This document shows, one piece after another, positions 1 to 7,723 of a stretch of 39,318 nucleotides of DNA (the stretch's first letter is position 1; the number at the start of each line of letters is the position of its first letter). The position numbers and the translations under genes were made by a program. Source of the DNA: Pyrinomonas sp040289685. Its GTDB lineage: Bacteria; Acidobacteriota; Blastocatellia; Pyrinomonadales; Pyrinomonadaceae. The stretch lies in assembly GCF_040289685.1 (NCBI RefSeq), contig NZ_PSLQ01000029.1:1-39318 (forward strand), written 5' to 3'. A model generated the notes under the pieces. That model was not told the DNA's origin, ran no database searches, and saw only the letters and a list, made by a program, of their open reading frames with translations.

Positions 1-42
1 CCTCCGGGAATCCCCCGGCTTTAGCTGTGGGGAGGATGTCAA
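1..42 (+). mobile_element. Right end (RE) of an IS200/IS605-family element, truncated by the window
   Basis: A hairpin at 11-33 has arms TCCCCCGGC (11-19) and GCTG-T-GGGGA (24-33), loop TTTA (20-23) and one unpaired T at 28. The sequence then runs GGAGGATGTCAA to position 42. A subterminal hairpin with a bulged T, followed by a terminal TCAA, is the form recognised by the TnpA Y1 transposase, and in TnpB-carrying elements it is also the 3' end of the omega/reRNA. The motif is seen directly; the family assignment comes from recall of these ends. The transposase and TnpB genes would lie to the left, outside the window. Host sequence should begin at 43. Confidence 0.72.
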
Positions 43-60
43 GAGATTTGGTTCTGACTT

Positions 61-160
61 ATTATTCACTTGGCCGATTATTCACTTGGCCGACAAGGTC
101 GCTGGCTGTTCAGCGTGGGTTGATTCCGGTTTGGTTTCGGTCTATTGTTCACTTAGCCCG
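61..160. repeat. Tandem 16-bp repeat plus a diverged third copy
   Basis: ATTATTCACTTGGCCG occurs twice in direct tandem (61-76 and 77-92). A relative, CTATTGTTCACTTAGCCCG, lies at 142-160. Several copies of a short subterminal repeat near one end are typical of some IS ends (IS21-like, for example), so this may be the worn end of a second element next to the IS605 end. No transposase fragment was recognised. Positions 161-304 hold nothing recognisable apart from the upstream region of ppc. Confidence 0.5.
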
Positions 161-304
161 TCAATCAGATCGGCACCAAGGGACTCATTCAGTTTCGACC
201 TTCTATTCGTTTGACTCATCGATCAGCAGAGGCCCCCAAGACCTCCCGGCCAGATTCCTAGCTGTGGAGATCATCTTCACGTCCACGCCCTTTTCGGCGA
301 AAAT

Positions 305-3229
305 ATGGCCGCCATGGAACAAACGCAACGTAGCCGCCGCGCCAAGGACGCGCCGCTTCGCGCCGACATCAGGCGGCTGGGCGATCTTCTCGGCGAGACG
401 CTCAAAAAGCTTGGCGGTCAGCAGCTTTTCGAGACTGAAGAGCGCGTCCGTCTGCTCTGCAAGCGGCTCCGCGCCATGCCCTCGCTCGCCGACGAGCGCA
501 GATTGAAGAGGCTGCTGCGAAACCTTGATCTCGATGAAACGATCGGCGTGATTCGCGCCTTTGCGGTCTACTTCCAGCTCGTCAACATCGCCGAGCAACA
601 CCACCGCATCCGGCGCAAACGGCACTACGAACTTCACACGCCGAATCATCCGCAGCGCGGCTCGCTGGCCGATACTTTTCAACGTTTATCGAACGACGTC
701 GCGTCGCCTGAGGAGATGAGTCATCTCGTCCAGCAGATCATTGATCGTTTGGAAGTGGTGCCCGTGATGACAGCCCATCCGACCGAAGCGGCCCGGCGAA
801 CGCTGCTCATGAAACACCGTCGCATCGCTGATCTGCTGGCCGCTTTTGACCGGCGCGACTTGACGCCACGCGAGCGCGATCGCTTGCAGGAGAGGTTGGC
901 GGCAGAAGTCGAGCTAATTTGGCAAACAGACGAAGTGCGACAAACGCAACCAACGGTGCTCGACGAAGTGGGCAACGGCCTTTACTACTTCGACGCGACG
1001 CTTTTCGATGCGTTGCCCACTTTGCTCGAAGAGCTGCAGCGTAGGCTCGACGAGAGCTATCCTGGAGTCCGCTTGCGCGACGGCGCCGCGCCGATACGTT
1101 TCGGCTCGTGGATCGGCGGCGACCGCGATGGCAACCCTTACGTCACGCCCGAAGTCACTTGGGAAGCCCTGCGCCGACAGCAGCGATTGATCCTGCGCAA
1201 GTATTTGACCGCCGTGGCCGACTTGAGCCAACGCCTCAGTCAATCAGAGCGCTTCGCCCCGCCGACCGAAGAGCTGCGCGCCTCGCTCGCCGAAGACGCG
1301 CGCCTTATGCCCGAGGTCGCCGACGAGATCGCGCGACGCAATCCGGAAGAGCCTTACCGGCAAAAGCTCTCTTTCATCTACGTCAGACTGGAGAACACGT
1401 TGCGGCGCAATCGCGATCTCGCCTCAGCGCTGCGCATCGAGTCGCCGCAGACGCTGATCTCAACCCGTCCGGGTCTGCCGATCATCGCGCTGTTGACGCG
1501 CCCCAAGGGGGCGTCCGACCGCGTTTACCGAACGGGGCGCGAGCTTTGGGAAGACTTGCGATTGATCCGCGACAGCCTTCTTGCCAATCAAGCGACGCAC
1601 GCGGCACGCGAAGTGGACCGGCTCATGCGCCAAACAGCAGCCTTCGACCTTCACTTGGCGACGCTCGATCTTCGTCAACATAGCGAACGCCATACCGCAG
1701 CGCTCGCCGAACTGACGCGCGCGCTCGGCATGAACGAAGATTACGCGCAGATGGCGGAACCAGCGCGCGTCGCATGGCTGACGGAAGAACTCATCTCACC
1801 GCGTCCGCTCTTCAGTCCCGATGCGCGCTTCAGTGACGAGACGACCGAAACGCTCAACGTCTTTCGCGTCGCCCGGCGCGCGCTCGATGAGATCAGCCCC
1901 GGTGCCATTCGCACGTACATCGTCAGCATGACGCGCGACGCAAGCGATCTTCTCGCCGTGCTCGTTCTCGCCAAACAAGCCGGACTCTGGCAATGGCCCA
2001 CCGACGGCGATGGCGCCTTGCCGATGAGCAGGCTTGCCGTGGTTCCGCTCTTCGAAACGATCGATGATCTGCGTCGCGCGCCCGACGTGATGGGCCGACT
2101 GTTTGAAAATCCCGTCTACCAAAAACACCTGCAAGCTCATGCCAATCTGCAGGAGATCATGATCGGTTACTCGGACAGCAGCAAAGACGGCGGCATTTTG
2201 ACTTCAGCATGGGAGCTTTACAAAGCTCAAGAAAGACTTTGGGCCCAAGCGCGCGCGCGCGGCATCGAGTTGCGGCTTTTTCATGGGCGCGGCGGCAGCA
2301 TCGGACGCGGCGGCGGCCCGACGCATGAAGCCATTTTGGCCCAACCGCCGGGCACAGTAGCCGGACGCATTAAAATCACCGAACAGGGCGAAGTGATCTC
2401 TTCGAAATACGGTCTTCTCGAGATCGCGCTTCGCAACTTGGAGATGACCACCGCCGCCGTGATCGCCGCAAGCCTGCCGCGCGAAGACGACGCCCGCGCC
2501 GCTCGTTGGAAAGAGGCCATGGAGCGCATCTCCGAGGAGGCTTTTGCCGCCTACCGGCGCTTCGTGCGCGAAACCGAAGGCTTCTACGACTACTTCACTC
2601 AAGCCACACCCATCGAAGAGCTACAGCACCTGCGCATCGGCTCGCGCCCAACCAAACGCAAAGTCGGCTCGCGCAGTTTGGACGACCTGCGTGCCATCCC
2701 CTGGGTCTTCGGCTGGACGCAAAGCCGACATCTCGTTCCCGGCTGGCTCGCCGTCGGCACGGCGCTTGAAAGTTTTTTGCGACGGAGTCCGCGCGCGCAT
2801 TTGCGTTTGCTGCGCGAAATGTACCGCGCGTGGCCTTTTTTCCACAGCACGCTGTCGAACGTCGAAATGGCGCTGGCCAAAGCCGACATGCAGATCGCGC
2901 GTCAGTACGCCACGCGCACTTCTGACAAGAAGCTCGGTCGCCGCATCTTTCGTCTGCTGGCCGCAGAGTATGAGCGCACGCGGCGCATGGTGCTGGCGAT
3001 CTCTGGCGAGAAGAGGCTGCTCGATAACTGGCCAGTGTTGCAACGCTCGATCGCCGTGCGCAATCCGTACGTCGATCCGCTGAGCTACTTACAGGTCGAA
3101 CTGCTGGCGCGCAAACGCGCTGGCGCAAGCGGAGCTTGTGAGGCCGCTTCCGCAGAGCGCGACAAACTGCTTTACGCCGTTTTGCTGACCATCAACGGCA
3201 TCGCCGCCGGATTACGCAACACCGGTTGA
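305..3229 (+). CDS. ppc: Phosphoenolpyruvate carboxylase
   Basis: This enzyme carboxylates PEP with bicarbonate to oxaloacetate, the anaplerotic feed to the TCA cycle and to the aspartate family made by lysC/thrBC at 32-37 kb. At 974 residues it is full length for the bacterial type. Visible motifs are VMTAHPTE with catalytic His158, GGDRDGNP, GYSDSSKDGG with Lys627, FHGRGGSIGRGGGP starting at Phe659, and the C-terminal NTG. The family usually ends QNTG; here it is RNTG, a conservative oddity at the C-terminal allosteric region. The start is either ATG 305 or ATG 314; neither has a convincing Shine-Dalgarno. The gene stands alone and converges with the ferredoxin gene across a hairpin. Confidence 0.97.
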   Translation: MAAMEQTQRSRRAKDAPLRADIRRLGDLLGETLKKLGGQQLFETEERVRLLCKRLRAMPSLADERRLKRLLRNLDLDETIGVIRAFAVYFQLVNIAEQHHRIRRKRHYELHTPNHPQRGSLADTFQRLSNDVASPEEMSHLVQQIIDRLEVVPVMTAHPTEAARRTLLMKHRRIADLLAAFDRRDLTPRERDRLQERLAAEVELIWQTDEVRQTQPTVLDEVGNGLYYFDATLFDALPTLLEELQRRLDESYPGVRLRDGAAPIRFGSWIGGDRDGNPYVTPEVTWEALRRQQRLILRKYLTAVADLSQRLSQSERFAPPTEELRASLAEDARLMPEVADEIARRNPEEPYRQKLSFIYVRLENTLRRNRDLASALRIESPQTLISTRPGLPIIALLTRPKGASDRVYRTGRELWEDLRLIRDSLLANQATHAAREVDRLMRQTAAFDLHLATLDLRQHSERHTAALAELTRALGMNEDYAQMAEPARVAWLTEELISPRPLFSPDARFSDETTETLNVFRVARRALDEISPGAIRTYIVSMTRDASDLLAVLVLAKQAGLWQWPTDGDGALPMSRLAVVPLFETIDDLRRAPDVMGRLFENPVYQKHLQAHANLQEIMIGYSDSSKDGGILTSAWELYKAQERLWAQARARGIELRLFHGRGGSIGRGGGPTHEAILAQPPGTVAGRIKITEQGEVISSKYGLLEIALRNLEMTTAAVIAASLPREDDARAARWKEAMERISEEAFAAYRRFVRETEGFYDYFTQATPIEELQHLRIGSRPTKRKVGSRSLDDLRAIPWVFGWTQSRHLVPGWLAVGTALESFLRRSPRAHLRLLREMYRAWPFFHSTLSNVEMALAKADMQIARQYATRTSDKKLGRRIFRLLAAEYERTRRMVLAISGEKRLLDNWPVLQRSIAVRNPYVDPLSYLQVELLARKRAGASGACEAASAERDKLLYAVLLTINGIAAGLRNTG

Positions 3230-3389
3230 ACGATGTCAACTCCGTCTTTCTGCCCGCCCCGCCGCTGGCGCTCGGTTCTGGCGGCATCGGGATTCGGGCC
3301 AATCCAACGCACACGAGTCAGTGGTAGTTCGCGACAGTTTCAGTTCGGCTTGAAACTGATCTTCATGAGTTGAATTGAGGCAAAGGGAA

Positions 3390-3423
3390 GCGGCGCGGAA
3401 ACGAAAGCGTTGTGCCGCGCCGC
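3390..3423. terminator. Hairpin between convergent ppc and ferredoxin genes
   Basis: A perfect 9-bp GC-only stem, GCGGCGCGG (3390-3398) with CCGCGCCGC (3415-3423), has a 16-nt loop. It lies in the 217-bp gap between the two converging genes. Neither side has a long T run, so it may be a weak bidirectional or Rho-assisted terminator. Confidence 0.5.
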
Positions 3424-3446
3424 CAGCTAATCCGTTCCCGCCCGTT

Positions 3447-3746
3447 TCACTCTTCTGGTCCAGCGCAGTTCGGCCCATGCAGCGCCGGTTTCTTCGTGCT
3501 GATGATCGGATATTTCTCCGCTTCTTCAGCGTTGAGACGGATCCAGTCTTGATACTCATCAGGTACGTTCACGTCCGGGTAGATGGCTTCCACGGGACAC
3601 TCCGGCACGCACGCATCGCAATCGATACACGTGTTCGGATTGATCACCAAACGGTCCGGCAGCTCATGAAACGCTTCCACCGGACAAACGGCAGCGCAGT
3701 CGGTGTATTTGCAATCTACGCAAGGTTCGGTAACGACGTAGGTCAT
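3447..3746 (-). CDS. fdxA: 7Fe ferredoxin ([3Fe-4S][4Fe-4S])
   Basis: A 99-residue soluble electron carrier. The N-terminal half has Cys9, Cys12, Cys17 and Cys21 (CxxCxxxxCxxxCP); the second motif has Cys40, Cys43, Cys46 and Cys50 (CxxCxxCxxxCP). In Azotobacter-type ferredoxin I the equivalents of Cys9, 17 and 50 bind the 3Fe-4S cluster and those of 21, 40, 43 and 46 bind the 4Fe-4S cluster, leaving Cys12 free. The tail past residue 60 (WIRLNAEEAEKYP) also fits this subfamily. The start is supported by a strong AGGAGGT just upstream of the ATG. No redox partner lies next to it, so its electron donor and acceptor cannot be told from context. Confidence 0.95.
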   Translation of the reverse strand: MTYVVTEPCVDCKYTDCAAVCPVEAFHELPDRLVINPNTCIDCDACVPECPVEAIYPDVNVPDEYQDWIRLNAEEAEKYPIISTKKPALHGPNCAGPEE

Positions 3747-3843
3747 TAAGTACCTCCTTCAGTGCTCATCAAGAACGCCTCATGCGGCGACCATCTAACA
3801 GATGATGACGATTCAGCGCCTACCGATCAAGGCGCTTCGGGCA

Positions 3844-3872
3844 AACATACTCTATCGACGCTCGCTTGTTAA
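3844..3872 (-). promoter_or_regulatory. Candidate sigma70 promoter of the ferredoxin gene, within an inverted repeat
   Basis: Read on the minus strand, TTAACA (3872-3867) and TATGTT (3849-3844) are 17 nt apart. The -35 box sits in the centre of a perfect 7-3-7 inverted repeat, CTCGCTT-gtt-AAGCGAG (3861-3877). The repeat could be an operator or the end of the kdsD transcript, which stops at 3950. Confidence 0.5.
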
Positions 3873-3949
3873 GCGAGTGACCAAAGTAATCGCCGCGAGC
3901 GCAAAAATTTGATCTTCTTGCGAAACCTTCGCCACCGCCGCAAGCCGCC

Positions 3950-4930
3950 TTATAGCCCGCTTCGCACGATGTCGTGCAAACGGATCAACCCGATGCAGGT
4001 CCCATCGGCTTCCACCACCGGAAGGACGGAGATCTGCGAAGGACGATCCTCCATCAGCCGAAGCGCGTCGTAGGCGAGCGTTGCAGGCGAGACGACAACA
4101 GGCGTGCGCGTCATCACCGCCGAGCAACGTAGAGCGGCAAGGTCGGCTAGATGGCTTCGCTCGAAAGCCCGTCGAAGATCGCCATCGGTGATGAGGCCGA
4201 TCAACCGGCGTCGCTCGTCGACGACGTTGACCGCACCGAGTCCACCGCGTGTGATGGCGCGCACAGCATCGAGCAGCGTTGCATCGGGGCCGATTGTCGG
4301 GTTCTGCTCGCCGCTGTGCATCAGATCCCCCACGCGCAAAGTCAAGCGCTTGCCCAATCTCCCAGCCGGATGGTTGAGCGCAAACTCTTCCGGCGTGAGC
4401 CCCTTCAACTGCATCAAGGTGAGCGCCAAAGCGTCGCCGAGCGCCAAGGCCACGGAGGTGCTGGCCGTCGGTGCGAGGTTGAAAGGGCACGCTTCCTTGT
4501 CCACGGAAGCGTCGAGCACGACGTCGGCGCGCCGTGCCAGCGTTGAAGCCAGATCTCCAAGGATGGCGATCACGGGCACGTTGCGCCGCTTCAAAGAAGG
4601 GAGCATGGCGATGATCTCGTCGGTTTCACCGCTGTTGCTGATGGCGATCACCACGTCATCCGGACCGACCATTCCTAACCCGCCGTGCAGCGCATCGGAC
4701 GGATGAAGATAAAGGGCCGGTGTTCCCGTGCTCGTCATGGTGGCGGCGACCTTTTGCGCGATGTTGCCCGATTTTCCGATGCCCGTTGTGATCACTTTGC
4801 CGCGACATGCAGACAACAAAGCGATAGCGCTTTCCACCGATGGCTGGTCGAGGCGCGCTGCCGTGCGTGCAATCGCTTCGGCTTCGAGCGTCAAAAAGCG
4901 TCTGACTTCAGCGACGTGATCGTGTTGCAT
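3950..4930 (-). CDS. kdsD: D-arabinose-5-phosphate isomerase (KdsD/KpsF/GutQ type)
   Basis: It interconverts ribulose-5-phosphate and arabinose-5-phosphate, the first step to Kdo for the lipopolysaccharide inner core; its presence argues for a Gram-negative envelope. The 326 residues match the family. An N-terminal SIS sugar-isomerase domain (about 35-170) shows GIGKSG (50-55), LHPSDALHGG (75-84), SNSGETDE (98-105) and the NHPAGRLGKR stretch with His187. Two CBS domains follow (about 205-326). The start ATG has a GGA five bases upstream. No other Kdo gene adjoins it. Confidence 0.95.
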   Translation of the reverse strand: MQHDHVAEVRRFLTLEAEAIARTAARLDQPSVESAIALLSACRGKVITTGIGKSGNIAQKVAATMTSTGTPALYLHPSDALHGGLGMVGPDDVVIAISNSGETDEIIAMLPSLKRRNVPVIAILGDLASTLARRADVVLDASVDKEACPFNLAPTASTSVALALGDALALTLMQLKGLTPEEFALNHPAGRLGKRLTLRVGDLMHSGEQNPTIGPDATLLDAVRAITRGGLGAVNVVDERRRLIGLITDGDLRRAFERSHLADLAALRCSAVMTRTPVVVSPATLAYDALRLMEDRPSQISVLPVVEADGTCIGLIRLHDIVRSGL

Positions 4931-5183
4931 CGTTTCCAGTTGGTTCCGACTGATTTCGCCAAGCGAAACGGTGAAGCATACTTCTTAGCGCAGCTTTTCG
5001 ACAAGCGCCGATGCGCGCCTAAACGGTTCGCTTTTCGCTTCCACCGGGGACTGCCGACAAACCGGCGAGCACGCCCCCAACCATCTCTCCAGCTTCCATG
5101 AAAACTGAACGCTTCGCGGGCAAGCTCGGCCATTGCGCTCGCGCTGGAAAAAAGATCCGCCTTTATGCTATTTTTCCGTTTGC

Positions 5184-5260
5184 GCCCGCGTAGCTCAGTG
5201 GATTAGAGCGTTGGTCTCCGGAACCAAAGGTCGCAGGTTCGAATCCTGCCGCGGGCACCA
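5184..5260 (+). tRNA. tRNA-Arg (anticodon CCG)
   Basis: The acceptor GCCCGCG (5184-5190) pairs with CGCGGGC before A-CCA; the CCA is encoded. The D arm has TAGCTCAGTGG. The anticodon stem TTGGT/ACCAA encloses CTCCGGA, giving anticodon CCG, which reads CGG. The T arm contains GGTTCGAATCC. The length is 77 nt. Confidence 0.96.
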
Positions 5261-5359
5261 TCGCCTTGCCGGTCCGTGAAACCGAGCGCTCGACATCAAA
5301 TCCCTTTCTCACCGTAGCCCCTTCGCACGAAACTTCGCGTTGAGACTGTTTGCTTCAAC

Positions 5360-5387
5360 TAGACAGCACCGCGAGAAATGTTTTAAT
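5360..5387 (+). promoter_or_regulatory. Candidate promoter for tRNA-Leu and perhaps tig
   Basis: TAGACA (5360-5365) and TTTAAT (5382-5387) are spaced by 16 nt. The predicted start, near 5394, lies about 45 nt before the tRNA. No other promoter is obvious between here and tig. Confidence 0.4.
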
Positions 5388-5440
5388 CTTGGTTGCTCCA
5401 CAGGAGAACGTCCACGAGTTTGAAAACTCCGTGTTGGCAC

Positions 5441-5525
5441 GCGAAAGTGGCGGAACCGGTAGACGCGCGTGACTTAGGATCACGTCCCGCAAGGGGTGGG
5501 GGTTCGAGTCCCCCCTTTCGCACCA
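5441..5525 (+). tRNA. tRNA-Leu (anticodon TAG)
   Basis: The acceptor GCGAAAG (5441-5447) pairs with CTTTCGC, followed by A-CCA (encoded). The anticodon stem CGTGA/TCACG encloses CTTAGGA, giving anticodon TAG, which reads CUN codons. It has a long class II variable arm and a T arm with GGTTCGAGTCC. The length is 85 nt. It ends 52 nt before tig. Confidence 0.95.
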
Positions 5526-5577
5526 ACCCTTCTCCTTCAAGCTCGCAATCCACGGCACAACGAATGGTGAACCGAGA

Positions 5578-7005
5578 ATGAAGACCGAAGTCATCGACAT
5601 TTCGCCTACGCGCAAAGAGTTGCGCATCGAGATCGAAGCCGAGCGCATACGGGCCGAAGTCGACCGCGTCAGCAACGCGCTCGCGCGCCACGCCGCGGTC
5701 CCCGGATTTCGCCCTGGGCGCGCGCCGCAAGCGATGGTCCGCCAACGGTACAAAAAAGAGATTCGCGGCGAAGTGCTCGGCGAGTTGATCCCGCAAGCTC
5801 TGAGCGAAGCACTGCAACAACACCCTTTCGACGTCATCGGCGAACCGCAGTTGCGCTTTGCCGACGTCGAGAGCCTCGAGCGGCTCGGTTCTGAACCGCT
5901 GACCATCCACGCAGCCATCGAGGTTCTGCCGAGGGTCGAACTGGGCCAATATCGGGGGATCGAACTGGTCCGCCGCATCCGTCCAGTGACGGATGAAGAA
6001 ATCGAAGAGGTCCTCGCGCAGATGCGCGAGTCATCGGCTGTGCTCGTCCCCGTCGAGGACCGCGGGGCGCAAACGGGCGATACGGTGACGGTCAACCTTC
6101 GCGGACGCTTCGTTGATGACCCGCAAGCCGAAGAGATCAAAATCGACGAAGTTGACGTCGTGCTCGGCGAAGAGGGCGTGCTTTCGGCCTTCAATGAGAA
6201 TCTCCAAGGGGTTCACCCGGAAGAGGCGAAGAGCTTCACAGTTGAGTACCCACCCGATTACAAGGCTCAAGGACTAGCGGGCAAGCGCGTCGAATACACC
6301 GCGCAGGTCATCGCCGTCCGACGCAAAGAGTTGCCGGAAATGGACGATGAGTGGGCTAAGAGCATGGGCGAAGGGATTTCATCGCTCGACGAACTGCGCC
6401 AGCAAATTCGCCAACGGTTGGAAGGATATGCGCGCCAAGAGGCCGAACGCCGGCTGCGCGACGAAGCGATCAAAAAACTGCTCGACGCGCACCAGTTCGA
6501 AGTGCCTGCCACGCTGGTCCAGCGAGAAGCCCGCCGCCTGCTCGAGACGAGCGTGCAACGCTTGATGCAAATGGGCATCGACCCGCGCAATGAGGAGATC
6601 CGCTGGGACGAGGTCGCGGCAGCGACGCAGCAACGGGCCGAGGAGAACGTGCGCGCGGAACTACTGCTTGAACGCATCGCCGAGCAAGAAGAGATCAACG
6701 TCAGTGACGAGGAGATCGAAGCCGAGATCGAACGCTTCGCGCGCGCCATTCAAGAATCGCCCGAACGCGTGCGCGCTGCCTTGACAAAGGAAGAAGCCCA
6801 ACATAGCATCGCCAGTGGGTTACGCCAACAAAAGGCGCTGACCCTCGTTATTGAAAACGCAAAGATTCGCGATGAAGAGTGGCGCCCAGAGGCGCGAGCG
6901 GAAGAGGAAGCGTCCACCGAGACGAGCGCCGCTTCCGCTTCGCCTTCTTCGGACGCCGAATCTTCCGGTTCAACGTCGGATTCAACTTCGGAACAAGACC
7001 GATGA
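5578..7005 (+). CDS. tig: Trigger factor, ribosome-bound chaperone and prolyl isomerase
   Basis: It binds ribosomal protein L23 at the exit tunnel and shields nascent chains. The N-terminal ribosome-binding domain carries the signature loop GFRPGRAP (43-50). The FKBP-like PPIase domain begins near GDTVTVNLRGRF (about residue 165). A long helical C-terminal substrate cradle follows. The last 35 or so residues are Glu/Ser/Thr-rich and low in complexity, a disordered acidic tail common in this family. The length, 475 aa, is slightly above E. coli because of that tail. It heads the classic tig-clpP-clpX-lon cluster, and clpP starts 48 bases after its stop. Confidence 0.97.
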   Translation: MKTEVIDISPTRKELRIEIEAERIRAEVDRVSNALARHAAVPGFRPGRAPQAMVRQRYKKEIRGEVLGELIPQALSEALQQHPFDVIGEPQLRFADVESLERLGSEPLTIHAAIEVLPRVELGQYRGIELVRRIRPVTDEEIEEVLAQMRESSAVLVPVEDRGAQTGDTVTVNLRGRFVDDPQAEEIKIDEVDVVLGEEGVLSAFNENLQGVHPEEAKSFTVEYPPDYKAQGLAGKRVEYTAQVIAVRRKELPEMDDEWAKSMGEGISSLDELRQQIRQRLEGYARQEAERRLRDEAIKKLLDAHQFEVPATLVQREARRLLETSVQRLMQMGIDPRNEEIRWDEVAAATQQRAEENVRAELLLERIAEQEEINVSDEEIEAEIERFARAIQESPERVRAALTKEEAQHSIASGLRQQKALTLVIENAKIRDEEWRPEARAEEEASTETSAASASPSSDAESSGSTSDSTSEQDR

Positions 7006-7053
7006 GGATCGGACGAAAGAACTATGCGGCGACAAACTGGTCTGGAGTCACAC

Positions 7054-7638
7054 ATGGCACTGATCCCGATGGTCGTTGAGCAAACGTCGCGCGGCGAACG
7101 CGCTTTTGATATCTATTCGCGTTTGCTCAAAGACAACATCATCTTCCTGGGTACGCCGATCGACGATCAGATCGCCAATCTGATCGTCGCGCAGATGCTC
7201 TACTTGGAGGCGGAAGATCCAGAAAAAGATATCAACCTCTACATCAACTCGCCGGGCGGCTCGATCACGGCAGGCATGGCCATTTACGACACGATGCAGT
7301 TCATCCGCCCCGACGTGACGACGATCTGCGTCGGGCAGTGCGCCTCGATGGCCGCGTTGCTCCTAGCAGCGGGCACGAAGGGGAAACGGTTCGCTCTGCC
7401 GAACTCGCGCATCTTGATCCATCAGCCATCGGGAGGAGCGCAAGGGCAGGCGACCGATATCCGCATCCAAGCCGAGGAGATCTTGCGGATGAGGGAGTTG
7501 ACCTCGCGCTTGCTCGCCAAGCACACCGGACAACCTTACGAAGTCATCGAACGCGACGTGGAACGCGACCGCATCATGTCGGCCATGCAGGCCAAAGAGT
7601 ACGGCTTGATCGATGAGGTGATCGTTCACCGCGAATGA
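7054..7638 (+). CDS. clpP: ATP-dependent Clp protease proteolytic subunit
   Basis: A 194-residue serine protease that forms the double-heptamer chamber fed by ClpX. The catalytic triad is visible: Ser98 in GQCASMAA, His123 in ILIHQPSGG, and Asp172 in VERDRIMSA, at the family's spacing. The start at ATG 7054 is preferred because GGAG lies at 7043-7046 and the protein then opens MALIPMVVEQTSRGERAFDIY as usual; an upstream in-frame ATG at 7024 would add ten atypical residues. The N-terminus has little or no propeptide. It is cotranscribed with tig and probably clpX, with a notable structured spacer between clpP and clpX. Confidence 0.97.
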   Translation: MALIPMVVEQTSRGERAFDIYSRLLKDNIIFLGTPIDDQIANLIVAQMLYLEAEDPEKDINLYINSPGGSITAGMAIYDTMQFIRPDVTTICVGQCASMAALLLAAGTKGKRFALPNSRILIHQPSGGAQGQATDIRIQAEEILRMRELTSRLLAKHTGQPYEVIERDVERDRIMSAMQAKEYGLIDEVIVHRE

Positions 7639-7702
7639 GCCCTGCATAAGGGCTCGAACGCACCGGAACTTAATCGCCGCGGCGCGTTCGAGCCCTTCGG
7701 GC
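7638..7702 (+). promoter_or_regulatory. Four-segment mutually exclusive hairpins between clpP and clpX
   Basis: Segment 1, AGCCCT (7638-7643), overlaps the last base of the clpP stop. Segment 2, AAGGGCTCGAACGC, is at 7648-7661. Segment 3, GCGTTCGAGCCCTT, is at 7684-7697. Segment 4 is GGGC (7699-7702). 1:2 gives a 6-bp hairpin, 2:3 a perfect 14-bp stem, and 3:4 (GCCC-ttc-GGGC) a small hairpin. This 1:2/2:3/3:4 layout resembles attenuators, but no U tract follows, so RNA processing or translational control of clpX is as likely as termination. Confidence 0.6.
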
Positions 7703-7723
7703 ATTGCACTTTACTGAACGCAC

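Noticed and set aside
4891..5133. An 80-residue basic minus-strand frame upstream of kdsD
   Set aside because: It overlaps the kdsD start in another frame and has no homology-like features.
5383..5949. Minus-strand frames over tRNA-Leu and tig giving GLEPPPLAGRDPKSRAS
   Set aside because: Antisense translation of the tRNA-Leu followed by tig antisense; no family features.
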